DNA of 64,000 nucleotides from Zhongshania aliphaticivorans (GTDB taxonomy: Bacteria; Pseudomonadota; Gammaproteobacteria; Pseudomonadales; Spongiibacteraceae). The stretch's first letter is position 1. Each line of letters begins with the position of its first letter. Location: positions 3,194,501 through 3,258,500 of the forward strand of contig NZ_CP014544.1 of the NCBI RefSeq assembly GCF_001586255.1, in the 5' to 3' direction. The position numbers were made by a program, and so were the translations under genes. The notes under the pieces are model-generated. The model was given only the letters and a program-made list of their open reading frames with translations, was not told the origin of the DNA and did not search any database. Of the stretch, positions 1 to 7,982 are shown in pieces.

Positions 1-175
1 CAACCGGTTCAGCATTGGCACCACGCACAAACACCGAGGTCAGCAATTGACTGAAGCTCTGTTCGGCATTGGGATTCATTTGCGCCTTACCATCGTATTT
101 ACCATCGCTGTCATTACAAGCAGATACGCCGACAATAACTGCGAGGATCAAGCTGCATTTCAGCATCGTATTCAT
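1..175 (-). CDS. Putative lipoprotein, N-terminal part only
   Basis: Only the first 58 codons lie in the window; the gene continues past its left edge. The start is read directly: an ATG preceded by AAAAGGAG about seven bases upstream. The N-terminus has a short hydrophobic segment ending in V-S-A-C (Cys20), a lipoprotein signal, followed by an acidic, polar linker. The function cannot be read from this fragment. The start lies 12 bases after the stop of the DUF4331 gene, so the two are probably cotranscribed and may act together at the envelope. Confidence 0.7.
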   Translation of the reverse strand, partial: MNTMLKCSLILAVIVGVSACNDSDGKYDGKAQMNPNAEQSFSQLLTSVFVRGANAEPV

Positions 176-187
176 CGCTAACTCCTT

Positions 188-1768
188 TTAGTTGGCAGAT
201 ACTGCGCCAGCAATTGGCGTAGCTAAATACGGGAAGCTAGTGGAGTACTCAGCCGGATCAGGAAGTGCGCCGTCATTAACCACCTGACCAGGATTAGCCA
301 CCACTGGCGAGCTACCGCTTAGATCACAGGTTTGCAGACCATTCGCACCGAGTAATGCCCCTTCCGCTACAGTGAGCGCAATATCGACCACATCATCGCT
401 TACCCGACGACCATTGGGGAAACCTGCCAAATCGCAACCCAAAAAGCCCAGATCGCTATAGCCTTCTGCACCAGGAACAACCGGCGCAATTGCCGTGTTC
501 ATACGCAGCATTTCACCCGGCGTGGTCAAATTTGCCGGTGAGGTAAATTTGAAGTTTGCTGGGGTGTCATTAGCGCCAGTGGTCACGCCAGTTACAAATG
601 CCGCAAGCAGGTCGGTACGGCCGCCCTCTGGCATTGGCGCGGGCACGCCAAACAACACCTCAACTAATGTTGGCAGGGTTGGGTAAAGCACGTAGCTGGC
701 AAAATTCGCCACATCGTCTTTCGGCTCGCTAGCATTAAATTTGTCTTTATCCGTAATACCGATAACCACTTCGTTCACCAGTGGACTGCCCAAACGCGAT
801 ACCTGAGTCCATGCGCCACCTTCAATGCTCGGGCCCTGACCAGCGTCATTGGCTACCGGACCTGCGGGATCAGGATTGAGGATACGACCTTGACGCTTGC
901 TTGCCGTTGTCCACGCGCCAATAACCGGATCGCTACCGGCGGTCACACAGCTAATAGGTAGTTCCAATGCCAGCGACGTCACGTTTTTATCGGCAATGGT
1001 ATTGCTGCGGGAGTCCCGCGCGCCCAGCGGATTCAGGTTTACTTGGTCGAAAATCTCACCCAAATTCACCACAAAGCCTTCACGACGCTGACCAACAAAC
1101 AAGCGGCCTTGGCCGGTACAGCCAGGCACAGCAATATCGTAGACATACTGCGCGGCATAACCGGCATAATCTGGAATCGTTTTATTACCAATATTATCAA
1201 CTGGCTTGGTGAACGTAGTCCCACCGCCCGCCATACTTACCGCACTGCTCGTTCCGCTGCGGCGATCACCGCTGACCACGTTAACCGAATAGGTTTCGAC
1301 TACATTCAAAAAGCCAGGGGTGCTACCACTACCGCCGCCCACTGCTGACAAGGGCACTTGCACGCCGCCATTGCCCGTTTCAATTTCGCCATTAGTGATT
1401 AAACCCGCCGCGTTGGCCTGACCATAGGCATTGTTAAATTTAAATTGAAAAGTAAGGTCTTCAACCGCGTCGCCATTATTGTCGATATGTATTTCGTAAA
1501 GCGCGGTGGGGTCCATAGTGAAGTAATTGGGGCCGCCGTAGGCGTCTTGCAGGGGCTGGTAATTCGCAATCAGGGTGACGTAATCACCACGATTCGCTTC
1601 ATAACTACGGAACATGTAAAAGTCGGTGCCGTCTACTTTCGGCGAACCGGCAATAAAAGGCGCTTCGCGGTGGCTGGATGCCATCGCATACTGACTGAGA
1701 ATGGCTGCGCTAAGCACAGATAGAGCCAGTAGCCCTCGCTGTGAGGATCGCTGAGTAATGTATTTCAT
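188..1768 (-). CDS. DUF4331 family secreted protein
   Basis: A 526-residue protein with an N-terminal signal peptide, cleaved probably after the A-M-A near residue 30, followed by the S-S-H-R-E-A-P sequence that typically opens mature DUF4331 proteins and an acidic D-G-T-D-F-Y-M-F segment. The family is predicted to be extracytoplasmic and is often beta-rich; no enzymatic function is established to my knowledge. The start has GAGGTG five to six bases upstream. The next gene downstream encodes a lipoprotein, 12 bases away. Family assignment is good; biological role is unknown. Confidence 0.85.
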   Translation of the reverse strand: MKYITQRSSQRGLLALSVLSAAILSQYAMASSHREAPFIAGSPKVDGTDFYMFRSYEANRGDYVTLIANYQPLQDAYGGPNYFTMDPTALYEIHIDNNGDAVEDLTFQFKFNNAYGQANAAGLITNGEIETGNGGVQVPLSAVGGGSGSTPGFLNVVETYSVNVVSGDRRSGTSSAVSMAGGGTTFTKPVDNIGNKTIPDYAGYAAQYVYDIAVPGCTGQGRLFVGQRREGFVVNLGEIFDQVNLNPLGARDSRSNTIADKNVTSLALELPISCVTAGSDPVIGAWTTASKRQGRILNPDPAGPVANDAGQGPSIEGGAWTQVSRLGSPLVNEVVIGITDKDKFNASEPKDDVANFASYVLYPTLPTLVEVLFGVPAPMPEGGRTDLLAAFVTGVTTGANDTPANFKFTSPANLTTPGEMLRMNTAIAPVVPGAEGYSDLGFLGCDLAGFPNGRRVSDDVVDIALTVAEGALLGANGLQTCDLSGSSPVVANPGQVVNDGALPDPAEYSTSFPYLATPIAGAVSAN

Positions 1769-1902
1769 TATGGCACCTCGGTTATTAGTGGTTGTGCCCG
1801 GTCTTTACGACGCGGACACACACCCAGATCACCCGAAATGCCAAATCAATACGAAATACTACCTAGACGCGTTTAATGCCAAGGCTTAAAGCCTCGAGTA
1901 AA

Positions 1903-4491
1903 TCACTGTAAGCGCGGCGCTTTGAACACTATTTTGCCCTCCGCCACCGTGGCATTGATCACCTGCCCAGCAATAAATTCACCTTTTAATAAACTTTGCG
2001 CCAAGGGGTTTTCAAACTGCTGCTGAATCGCCCGTTTTAATGGCCGCGCGCCGTAGACGGGGTCAAAGCCAATATCTGCAAGGCGATCTAAAACTTCCTC
2101 ACTCACCTCTAAACGCAGCTCCCGCTCCGCCAAACGGCTGTTTAAAATGCCCAGTTGAATACCGGCAATAGCCTGTACTTGGGTGCGGTCCAGCGGTTCA
2201 AAGACCACCAACTCGTCGATGCGGTTAATAAACTCTGGACGGAAATGGCCAGACACCACATTGAGTACGGCGTCGCGAATTTTCGGGTATTCACTGCCTG
2301 CAACAGTCATTTCTTGAATAACGTCGGAACCGAGGTTCGAGGTCATCACAATCACCGTATTGCGAAAATCGACCGTGCGGCCTTGGCCGTCGGTAAGACG
2401 CCCGTCATCCAAGACCTGCAATAAAATATTGAACACGTCAGGGTGAGCCTTCTCAACCTCATCTAATAACAGCAATGAGTAAGGACGACGGCGCACTGCC
2501 TCGGTGAGATAGCCACCCTCTTCATAACCAACATAGCCCGGAGGCGCGCCAATCAAACGCGCCACCGAATGCTTTTCCATAAATTCCGACATATCAATGC
2601 GCACCATGGCGTCTTCGCTGTCATAGAGGAACATCGATAAGGCTTTGCACAGTTCGGTTTTACCGACCCCAGTTGGCCCCAAGAACAAGAAGGAACCGTT
2701 CGGCCGATTGGGGTCACTTAAGCCCGCGCGGCTCCGGCGCACGGCATTTGAGACCGCGTCTACCGCTTCGCTCTGACCAATTACCCGCTGGTGTAATTCA
2801 TCTTCCATGCGCAGTAATTTATCCCGCTCTCCTTCCAACATTTTGCTGATGGGAATCCCGGTCCAGCGCGACACCACCTCCGCGACTTCTTCTTCAGAAA
2901 CTTTGTTGCGCAGCAATTGCATGGCGCCATGATCCACTGCATCGGCAGTGGCCAACTGCTTTTCTAACTCGGGAATTTTGCCGTATTGCAGCTCAGACAT
3001 GCGAGTTAAATCACCGGCGCGACGGGCGGTTTCCAGCTCGAGTTTAGCCTGTTCTAAATCCACCTTAATTTGCGCAGAACCCTGCAGTGCAGCTTTTTCA
3101 CCCTTCCAAATTTCATTAAGATCAGAAAACTCTTTTTCGACCTTGCTGATGTCGGCATTCAGTATTTCCAGCTGTTTTTTTGCGGCAAGATCATCGTCTT
3201 TTTTCACGGCCTCGCGCTGAATTTTCAACTGAATCAAACGCCGTTCAAGCTTGTCCATCACCTCTGGCTTGGAGTCGATCTCCATACGAATACGGCTGGC
3301 CGCCTCGTCGATTAAATCAATGGCCTTATCCGGCAGCTGGCGGTCGGTAATATAGCGCTGGGATAGTTTAGTCGCAGCGATAATCGCTGAGTCGGTGATG
3401 TCCACGCCGTGATGGACTTCGTAGCGCTCTTTAAGGCCGCGCAAAATCGCGATAGTGTCTTCTTCGGAGGGTTCTTCCACCAAAACTTTTTGGAAGCGCC
3501 GCTCCAGCGCTGCGTCTTTCTCAATAGATTGGCGATACTCATTTAAAGTGGTGGCGCCCACGCAGTGCAGCTCACCCCGCGCCAAGGCCGGTTTGAGCAT
3601 ATTGCCCGCGTCCATTGCACCCTCGGCTTTACCGGCGCCAACCATGGTGTGCAGTTCGTCTATGAACAAAATCACCCGCCCCTCTTCCTTGGACAATTCA
3701 TTGAGCACCGCTTTTAAGCGCTCCTCAAAATCACCACGGAATTTTGCGCCAGCCAGCAAGGCGCCCAAATCCAACGAAAGAACTCGTTTGTTTTTCAGGC
3801 CCTCCGGCACTTCGCCATTGATAATGCGTTGCGCCAGACCTTCAACGATGGCGGTTTTACCCACACCGGGCTCGCCTATTAGCACCGGGTTATTTTTGGT
3901 CCGACGCTGCAAAACTTGAATGGTACGACGAATCTCATCGTCGCGGCCAATAACGGGATCGAGCTTGCCTGACTCGGCCCGCTCAGTTAAATCGATAGTG
4001 TATTTATCCAAGGCCTGGCGCGACTCTTCAGCCGAGGCATCATCGACGGATTGACCGCCACGCACTTTATCAATCGCAGCATTGAGTGCGCCTTTTTTAA
4101 CCCCACTATCGGCAAGGAGCTTAGCGGCTTCGTCGTTGGACTCCAGCATTGCCAGCAGCACTAACTCACTGGAAATATAACTGTCTTTACGCTGCTGCGA
4201 GAGTTTGTCAGTGACATTAAAAATACGCGCCAGAGCCGGTGAGATATGCACGTCCCCACCCGCGCCTTGCACCGTAGGCATGCGCTCCAACGCCGCCGCA
4301 ATACTCTGTTCCAAAACGGGAACATTCGCACCCGCTTGGCTTAGCAAAGGTTTAGCGCTCCCCCCCTGCTGCTTGAGCAAGGCACTGAGTAAATGCACGG
4401 CTTCAATGTATTGATGGTCTTTGCCCAGTGCCAGCGACTGAGCATCTGCAAGCGCAGTTTGCAAAGAAGTAGTAAAACGATCTATTCGCAT
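1903..4491 (-). CDS. clpB: ATP-dependent disaggregase ClpB
   Basis: An 862-residue Hsp100 hexameric chaperone that extracts proteins from aggregates with DnaK/DnaJ/GrpE. The order is: N-terminal Clp repeat domain (1-145), first AAA+ domain with Walker A at 206-213 and Walker B VILFIDE near 273, coiled-coil middle domain about 410-525, second AAA+ domain with Walker A GPTGVGKT at 605-612. Both pore loops are present (around 248-253 and the GYVGYE at 662-667). Length is normal for the family. GGAG lies upstream of the ATG, and a very good heat-shock sigma-32 promoter lies 56 bases or more upstream, so induction by heat or misfolded protein is expected. Confidence 0.98.
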   Translation of the reverse strand: MRIDRFTTSLQTALADAQSLALGKDHQYIEAVHLLSALLKQQGGSAKPLLSQAGANVPVLEQSIAAALERMPTVQGAGGDVHISPALARIFNVTDKLSQQRKDSYISSELVLLAMLESNDEAAKLLADSGVKKGALNAAIDKVRGGQSVDDASAEESRQALDKYTIDLTERAESGKLDPVIGRDDEIRRTIQVLQRRTKNNPVLIGEPGVGKTAIVEGLAQRIINGEVPEGLKNKRVLSLDLGALLAGAKFRGDFEERLKAVLNELSKEEGRVILFIDELHTMVGAGKAEGAMDAGNMLKPALARGELHCVGATTLNEYRQSIEKDAALERRFQKVLVEEPSEEDTIAILRGLKERYEVHHGVDITDSAIIAATKLSQRYITDRQLPDKAIDLIDEAASRIRMEIDSKPEVMDKLERRLIQLKIQREAVKKDDDLAAKKQLEILNADISKVEKEFSDLNEIWKGEKAALQGSAQIKVDLEQAKLELETARRAGDLTRMSELQYGKIPELEKQLATADAVDHGAMQLLRNKVSEEEVAEVVSRWTGIPISKMLEGERDKLLRMEDELHQRVIGQSEAVDAVSNAVRRSRAGLSDPNRPNGSFLFLGPTGVGKTELCKALSMFLYDSEDAMVRIDMSEFMEKHSVARLIGAPPGYVGYEEGGYLTEAVRRRPYSLLLLDEVEKAHPDVFNILLQVLDDGRLTDGQGRTVDFRNTVIVMTSNLGSDVIQEMTVAGSEYPKIRDAVLNVVSGHFRPEFINRIDELVVFEPLDRTQVQAIAGIQLGILNSRLAERELRLEVSEEVLDRLADIGFDPVYGARPLKRAIQQQFENPLAQSLLKGEFIAGQVINATVAEGKIVFKAPRLQ

Positions 4492-4546
4492 TTTAAGCTC
4501 TCCGACAACAGTGACGAGAAGGCAAAGCCCTCACTAACCATGATGT

Positions 4547-4577
4547 ATAAATGGGGGAGCAGGGAGCATATTTCAAG
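4547..4577 (-). promoter_or_regulatory. Sigma-32 heat-shock promoter of clpB
   Basis: On the minus strand the sequence reads CTTGAAA (-35), then CCCCATTTA (-10), with 15 bases between CTTGAA and CCCCAT. This matches the RpoH consensus (CTTGAA, 11-16 bases, CCCCAT) at every core position. It sits between the stop of pgeF and the clpB start, so clpB can be transcribed apart from pgeF-rluD. A second copy of the same design precedes groES. Confidence 0.93.
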
Positions 4578-4608
4578 ATGGCTAAGGGTAATCCCCTAGT
4601 TTCGGAGC

Positions 4609-5379
4609 CTAAGACTTGATGTAGACTAGGCTTAACTGACGGCCAGTGACGCCGTCGCGACGAAAGGAATAAAACGCGTCGGTTTCAGCAAAGGTACAGC
4701 GTTGCGCGCCACCCACCCAGCCCACGCCGAGGGCGTGTAATTGCGCCTTGGTCAACGCGTACAAGTCGGCATGGTAATGGCCAGCCTTGTTGGCTGCGGG
4801 ACAAAACGCGGCATGAATCTCCGCCGGTGCTGGCCCAGCAAAACCAGCCTGAAAGGCCTCATAGACCTCGCCGCCCACTTCAAAGTGAGTTTGGGATATG
4901 GCAGGGCCAATCCATGCCAGCAGTTCCGAGCTTGGACAATGAAAAGCGCTGACGGTATTTGCCAACACCCCCGCACACAGCCCTCGCCAGCCGGCGTGAG
5001 CCGCGGCGACCTGACTGCCGTCGCGGCGGCAAAACAGCACTGGCACGCAATCGGCGGTTAACACCCCACAGCCTAAGCCGGGACGGCTAGCAATACTGGC
5101 GTCCGCGTTCACTGCGTCTAACGGCGATTGCGATGTTAGGGTGGCAACGTCGGTGCCGTGCACTTGATTCAACCAGCCAATATGGTCTAAACCTTGGCAT
5201 TGCGCGACTAACTGGCGACGATTTTCCGCCACGGCTGCTGGGCTGTCGGCAACGTGGTCGCCAAGATTAAAGCCTTCATACGGACCCGTACTCGCGCCCT
5301 TAAACCCCGCAAAACCACTTCGGGTGGTCGACAGCGCGACCACCGACGCCGGTGCAGGCCAATCAGGCGTCAGCCACAC
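4609..5379 (-). CDS. pgeF: Purine nucleoside phosphorylase / peptidoglycan editing factor (YfiH/PgeF family)
   Basis: A 256-residue single-domain protein of the multicopper-polyphenol-oxidase-like YfiH family. Members act on purine nucleosides in vitro, and the E. coli member has been linked to correct peptidoglycan stem-peptide composition. The metal-site residues are visible: His74 in NQVHGTDV, Cys111 in ADCVPV and His128 in AAHAGWRG. The start is GTG, directly after the TGA of rluD (TGA-GTG), so translation is probably coupled. The rluD-pgeF pair is conserved in many proteobacteria. Family assignment is firm; the physiological substrate is less certain. Confidence 0.93.
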   Translation of the reverse strand: MWLTPDWPAPASVVALSTTRSGFAGFKGASTGPYEGFNLGDHVADSPAAVAENRRQLVAQCQGLDHIGWLNQVHGTDVATLTSQSPLDAVNADASIASRPGLGCGVLTADCVPVLFCRRDGSQVAAAHAGWRGLCAGVLANTVSAFHCPSSELLAWIGPAISQTHFEVGGEVYEAFQAGFAGPAPAEIHAAFCPAANKAGHYHADLYALTKAQLHALGVGWVGGAQRCTFAETDAFYSFRRDGVTGRQLSLVYIKS

Positions 5380-6336
5380 TCAGCGTACATCCTCGGTAGA
5401 CAGCACGGCGAGCAAGGCTTTCATATCTTCTGGCAGCGGCACTTCCCAAGACATGGTGTCACCGGAAATGGGGTGTTCTAGCTCCAAGCGGCGCGCGTGC
5501 AGCGCCTGACGGCCAAAGCCGCGCAACTGGGTAATCAACACCTCACTGGCGCCCTTAGGCAAGCGCGGCCGCCCAGCGTAAAGCGGATCGCCAATTAGCG
5601 GGTATTTAATATGCGCCATATGAACCCGTATTTGGTGGGTACGGCCAGTTTCCAGAAAACAGCGAATATGGGTGTGATTTAAAAACCGGCGGGTAACACG
5701 ATAATGGGTAATTGCTTCTTTACCACCAATTTGGCTCACCGCCATTTTAGTGCGCTGACGCGGGTGCCGGCCCATCGGTTCATCTACCGTGCCGCCACCA
5801 GTCATGGTGCCAAAGACCACGGCATCGTATTCCCGGTGCACTTCTCGCGCCTGAAGCTGGGCGACAAGGCTGGTATGCGCCTCTAGCGTTTTAGCGGCGA
5901 TCATCAAGCCAGTCGTATCCCGGTCGAGACGGTGAACAATACCCGCGCGCGGAACGGTAGCGATGTCGGGGAAGTGATTTAACAGTGCATTTAATAATGT
6001 GCCATCGGGATTACCAGCGCCGGGGTGTACCACTAAACCTGAGGGTTTATTTATTACCATGACATGGTCATCTTCATAGACGATATCAAGCTCAATTTTT
6101 TCGGCTTCCCAGCGTACTTCCGACTGTAATTCGGCGTGCAATGCCAGCTTATCGTCCTCGTAAACTTTGTCGCGAGTACGCTGAACCTCACCGTTGACGG
6201 TGAGTTCGCCGCTTTTTATCCAGGTCTGGAGGCGCGAGCGCGAGTACTCTGGGAACAACTGGGCGGCCACTTGGTCAAAACGGTCGCCATTGAAGCCTGC
6301 AGGAACAATTTCCTGTCGTTCTATAATTTCGGTCAT
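5380..6336 (-). CDS. rluD: 23S rRNA pseudouridine synthase D
   Basis: 318 residues. An N-terminal S4 RNA-binding domain (about 15-75) is followed by the RluA-family catalytic domain, with the motif HRLDRDTTG at 135-143 and catalytic Asp138. In E. coli RluD makes pseudouridines 1911, 1915 and 1917 in helix 69 of 23S rRNA, needed for normal ribosome assembly. It is the first gene of a two-gene unit with pgeF and is transcribed divergently from bamD across a 97-base spacer that must hold both promoters. Divergent rluD/bamD is a common gammaproteobacterial arrangement and supports the call. Confidence 0.96.
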   Translation of the reverse strand: MTEIIERQEIVPAGFNGDRFDQVAAQLFPEYSRSRLQTWIKSGELTVNGEVQRTRDKVYEDDKLALHAELQSEVRWEAEKIELDIVYEDDHVMVINKPSGLVVHPGAGNPDGTLLNALLNHFPDIATVPRAGIVHRLDRDTTGLMIAAKTLEAHTSLVAQLQAREVHREYDAVVFGTMTGGGTVDEPMGRHPRQRTKMAVSQIGGKEAITHYRVTRRFLNHTHIRCFLETGRTHQIRVHMAHIKYPLIGDPLYAGRPRLPKGASEVLITQLRGFGRQALHARRLELEHPISGDTMSWEVPLPEDMKALLAVLSTEDVR

Positions 6337-6433
6337 AGCTGATTCTTTATACCATCTGCGTGCTGTGTTTAAATAGCAGGCCCTTGCTACGGTAGGGGGT
6401 CATCGGGGATATTCCGCTATTTGGAAAAATTAC

Positions 6434-7303
6434 ATGAAAGCTGTCGTTAAGGTCTTTGCACTTCTCTTTATAAGCATATTGGTTGCTGGCTGTGCCAGCG
6501 GCCCAGATCGGCCCGAAATGTCGGAGCGAGAAATCTACGAAGCTGCGCAAGGCTACCTGAAAAGCAAAAACTTTTCATTGGCCGTGGACAATTTACAGCT
6601 CTTAGAAAGCCGCTACCCCTTCGGCCCGTACGCCGAACAAGCCCAGTTAGAGATCATTTACGCCTACTATCGCGGTGGCGACAACGAGGCGGCAGTGGCT
6701 GCGGCTGATCGCTTTGTTCGCCTGCACCCCCAACACCCGAAAGTGGACTACGCCTATTATATGCGCGGACTCGCCAATTACACCGAAGGTGAAGGCTTTT
6801 TAGAGCGTTTTATCCCCACGGATATGACACAACGCGATCCGGGCTCAACTATTCAGTCGTTTGACGACTTCCGTCAGCTACTGCAACGCTTCCCAGACAG
6901 CGAATACGCCCCCGACGCAAAAGCCCGCATGGTGCAGCTGCGCAACCGTCTGGCGCGCTACGAAATCAACGTCGCCAATTACTACTTCAAGCGTAAGGCC
7001 TACCTTGCCGCCGCCAACCGTGGCCGCTACGTCATTGAAAATCTGCCGCAAACCCCAGCCATACCAGACGCTTTAGCGGTTATGGTACAGGCATACTTGC
7101 TACTGGAAATGAATGATTTGGCCGATCAGTCACTGATGGTACTGCGCAAAAACTACCCAAATCACCCCTCGCTAGATAAAAATGGCAACTTTGTGAGCCA
7201 AGTCGGCAAAGATCAAGAAGGCTCGTTGCTCAACAAGGCGACCTTGGGCTTGCTGGACCGCTATGAGCCACCAAAGTTTGATAATCGGGAAGAGACGGAT
7301 TGA
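6434..7303 (+). CDS. bamD: Outer membrane assembly lipoprotein BamD (ComL)
   Basis: 289 residues. The signal ends in L-V-A-G-C with Cys20 as the lipidated residue; the Asp-free +2 position (Ala) predicts sorting to the outer membrane. The rest is TPR-like, with repeats starting around 33-70 ([18 protein letters not shown]) and the conserved [15 protein letters not shown] stretch near residues 58-72. BamD is the essential lipoprotein partner of BamA in the beta-barrel assembly machine. GGAA lies upstream of the ATG. The gene is monocistronic: rluD diverges on the left and a terminator follows on the right. Confidence 0.96.
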   Translation: MKAVVKVFALLFISILVAGCASGPDRPEMSEREIYEAAQGYLKSKNFSLAVDNLQLLESRYPFGPYAEQAQLEIIYAYYRGGDNEAAVAAADRFVRLHPQHPKVDYAYYMRGLANYTEGEGFLERFIPTDMTQRDPGSTIQSFDDFRQLLQRFPDSEYAPDAKARMVQLRNRLARYEINVANYYFKRKAYLAAANRGRYVIENLPQTPAIPDALAVMVQAYLLLEMNDLADQSLMVLRKNYPNHPSLDKNGNFVSQVGKDQEGSLLNKATLGLLDRYEPPKFDNREETD

Positions 7304-7337
7304 GGGAAAGTCGGATGTCGGGCGTCTGAAGTCAGAC

Positions 7338-7360
7338 GCTTGACGGGAGATGGGAGACGC
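7338..7360 (+). repeat. Dispersed 23-bp repeat, copy 1
   Basis: Reads GCTTGACGGGAGA then TGGGAGACGC and is followed by a run of T. It is identical over 23 bases to the reverse complement of the copy at 56766-56788, about 49 kb away, next to another gene end. Confidence 0.85.
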
Positions 7361-7405
7361 TTTTTTGGCGTTAAGCCCGACCGCTGGAGTTTAAGATGAT
7401 TTGCC

Positions 7406-7433
7406 AAAAGGTCGCCGAGTGCGGCCTTTTTTT
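7406..7433 (+). terminator. Rho-independent terminator downstream of bamD
   Basis: AAAAGG-T-CGC pairs with GCG-G-CCTTTT around a five-base loop, and the 3' arm runs into seven consecutive T. It lies about 100 bases after the bamD stop, after the first dispersed-repeat unit. Confidence 0.8.
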
Positions 7434-7460
7434 ATGGGTGCCGCCTTGGTCTCACAAAAC

Positions 7461-7483
7461 GCTGGACGGGAGACGGGAGACGC
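7461..7483 (+). repeat. Dispersed 23-bp repeat, copy 2 (left arm of an inverted pair)
   Basis: Reads GCTGGACGGGAGA then CGGGAGACGC. It differs from copy 1 at two positions and is the exact reverse complement of 7715-7737. The two arms enclose about 231 bases holding two of the hairpin elements. Confidence 0.85.
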
Positions 7484-7556
7484 TTTTATTCGCTGCGCTC
7501 ACGGTGGGGTTAAATCGGATGTCTGACGCTTAAGGGCATTCGCTTCGCTCATATGG

Positions 7557-7576
7557 ATACCTGCCTGCGCAGGTAT
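7557..7576. repeat. REP-like palindrome 1
   Basis: ATACCTG and CAGGTAT pair perfectly around a six-base loop CCTGCG. Read on the minus strand the core is CCTG-CGCAGG-CAGG, the same design as the other two hairpins in this spacer but inverted. Confidence 0.75.
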
Positions 7577-7614
7577 GACTCGACAAGTAAAATACCCAGT
7601 GAAGCTACAGCGTC

Positions 7615-7634
7615 GCCCCTGCGAAGGCAGGGGC
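7615..7634. repeat. REP-like palindrome 2
   Basis: GCCCCTG and CAGGGGC pair perfectly around the loop CGAAGG. It has the same CCTG-CGNAGG-CAGG core as its neighbours. Confidence 0.75.
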
Positions 7635-7714
7635 CTATCCCAGCAACGAAGTGGCTTACCTTAAGATGGTCAGATTAACAATCACAGTGGAAACTTAGGC
7701 TCTGCTTCGCTTTT

Positions 7715-7737
7715 GCGTCTCCCGTCTCCCGTCCAGC
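7715..7737 (-). repeat. Dispersed 23-bp repeat, copy 3 (right arm of the inverted pair)
   Basis: Exact reverse complement of the unit at 7461-7483 over all 23 bases. It is preceded by CGCTTTT, which partly mirrors the sequence after the left arm. Confidence 0.85.
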
Positions 7738-7835
7738 ATTCCCGCTTTGCTCGCATAGATAACGGCCTACGTAGGTATGACTGGGGGTTAGGCCTCCCTA
7801 TATACATTAGTCACTCCTGCGGAGGCCGAGCACCG

Positions 7836-7853
7836 TCCCTGCGGAGGCAGGGA
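7836..7853. repeat. REP-like palindrome 3
   Basis: TCCCTG and CAGGGA pair perfectly around the loop CGGAGG. A degenerate copy (CTCCTGCGGAGGCCGAG) lies about 20 bases upstream. Confidence 0.7.
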
Positions 7854-7982
7854 TACATTTATCTACGAAGCGGGTATTGCGCGGTGGTTGGCCATAGCAA
7901 GGCACCAAGACCGGTTTTGCGCCAGACGTCCGATTCCAGACGTCTGACGGGGTTTTGCGCCCCCCGCCCAGCATCCAGCGAA

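Larger units (their letters stand above)
7304..7982. repeat. Repeat-rich intergenic region between bamD and glpD
   Basis: This 679-base convergent spacer has no convincing gene; its open frames are short and run through repeats. It contains three copies of a 23-bp GGGAGACG-rich unit, several TCGGATGTCKG-type runs (about 7311-7340, 7504-7520 and 7926-7950), at least three CCTG-CGNAGG-CAGG hairpins, two degenerate ones near 7763 and 7814, and the bamD terminator. The repeats begin within a few bases of the bamD stop and end at the glpD stop, so the whole spacer looks built from repeat insertions. Confidence 0.8.

Noticed and set aside
1882-1894. Short AGGCT/AGCCT inverted repeat after clpB as a terminator
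   Set aside because: Only a five-base stem with a three-base loop and no T-run.
3455-3919. 154-codon open frame antisense to clpB
   Set aside because: Antisense shadow of a strongly conserved gene; composition is that of a reversed coding frame.
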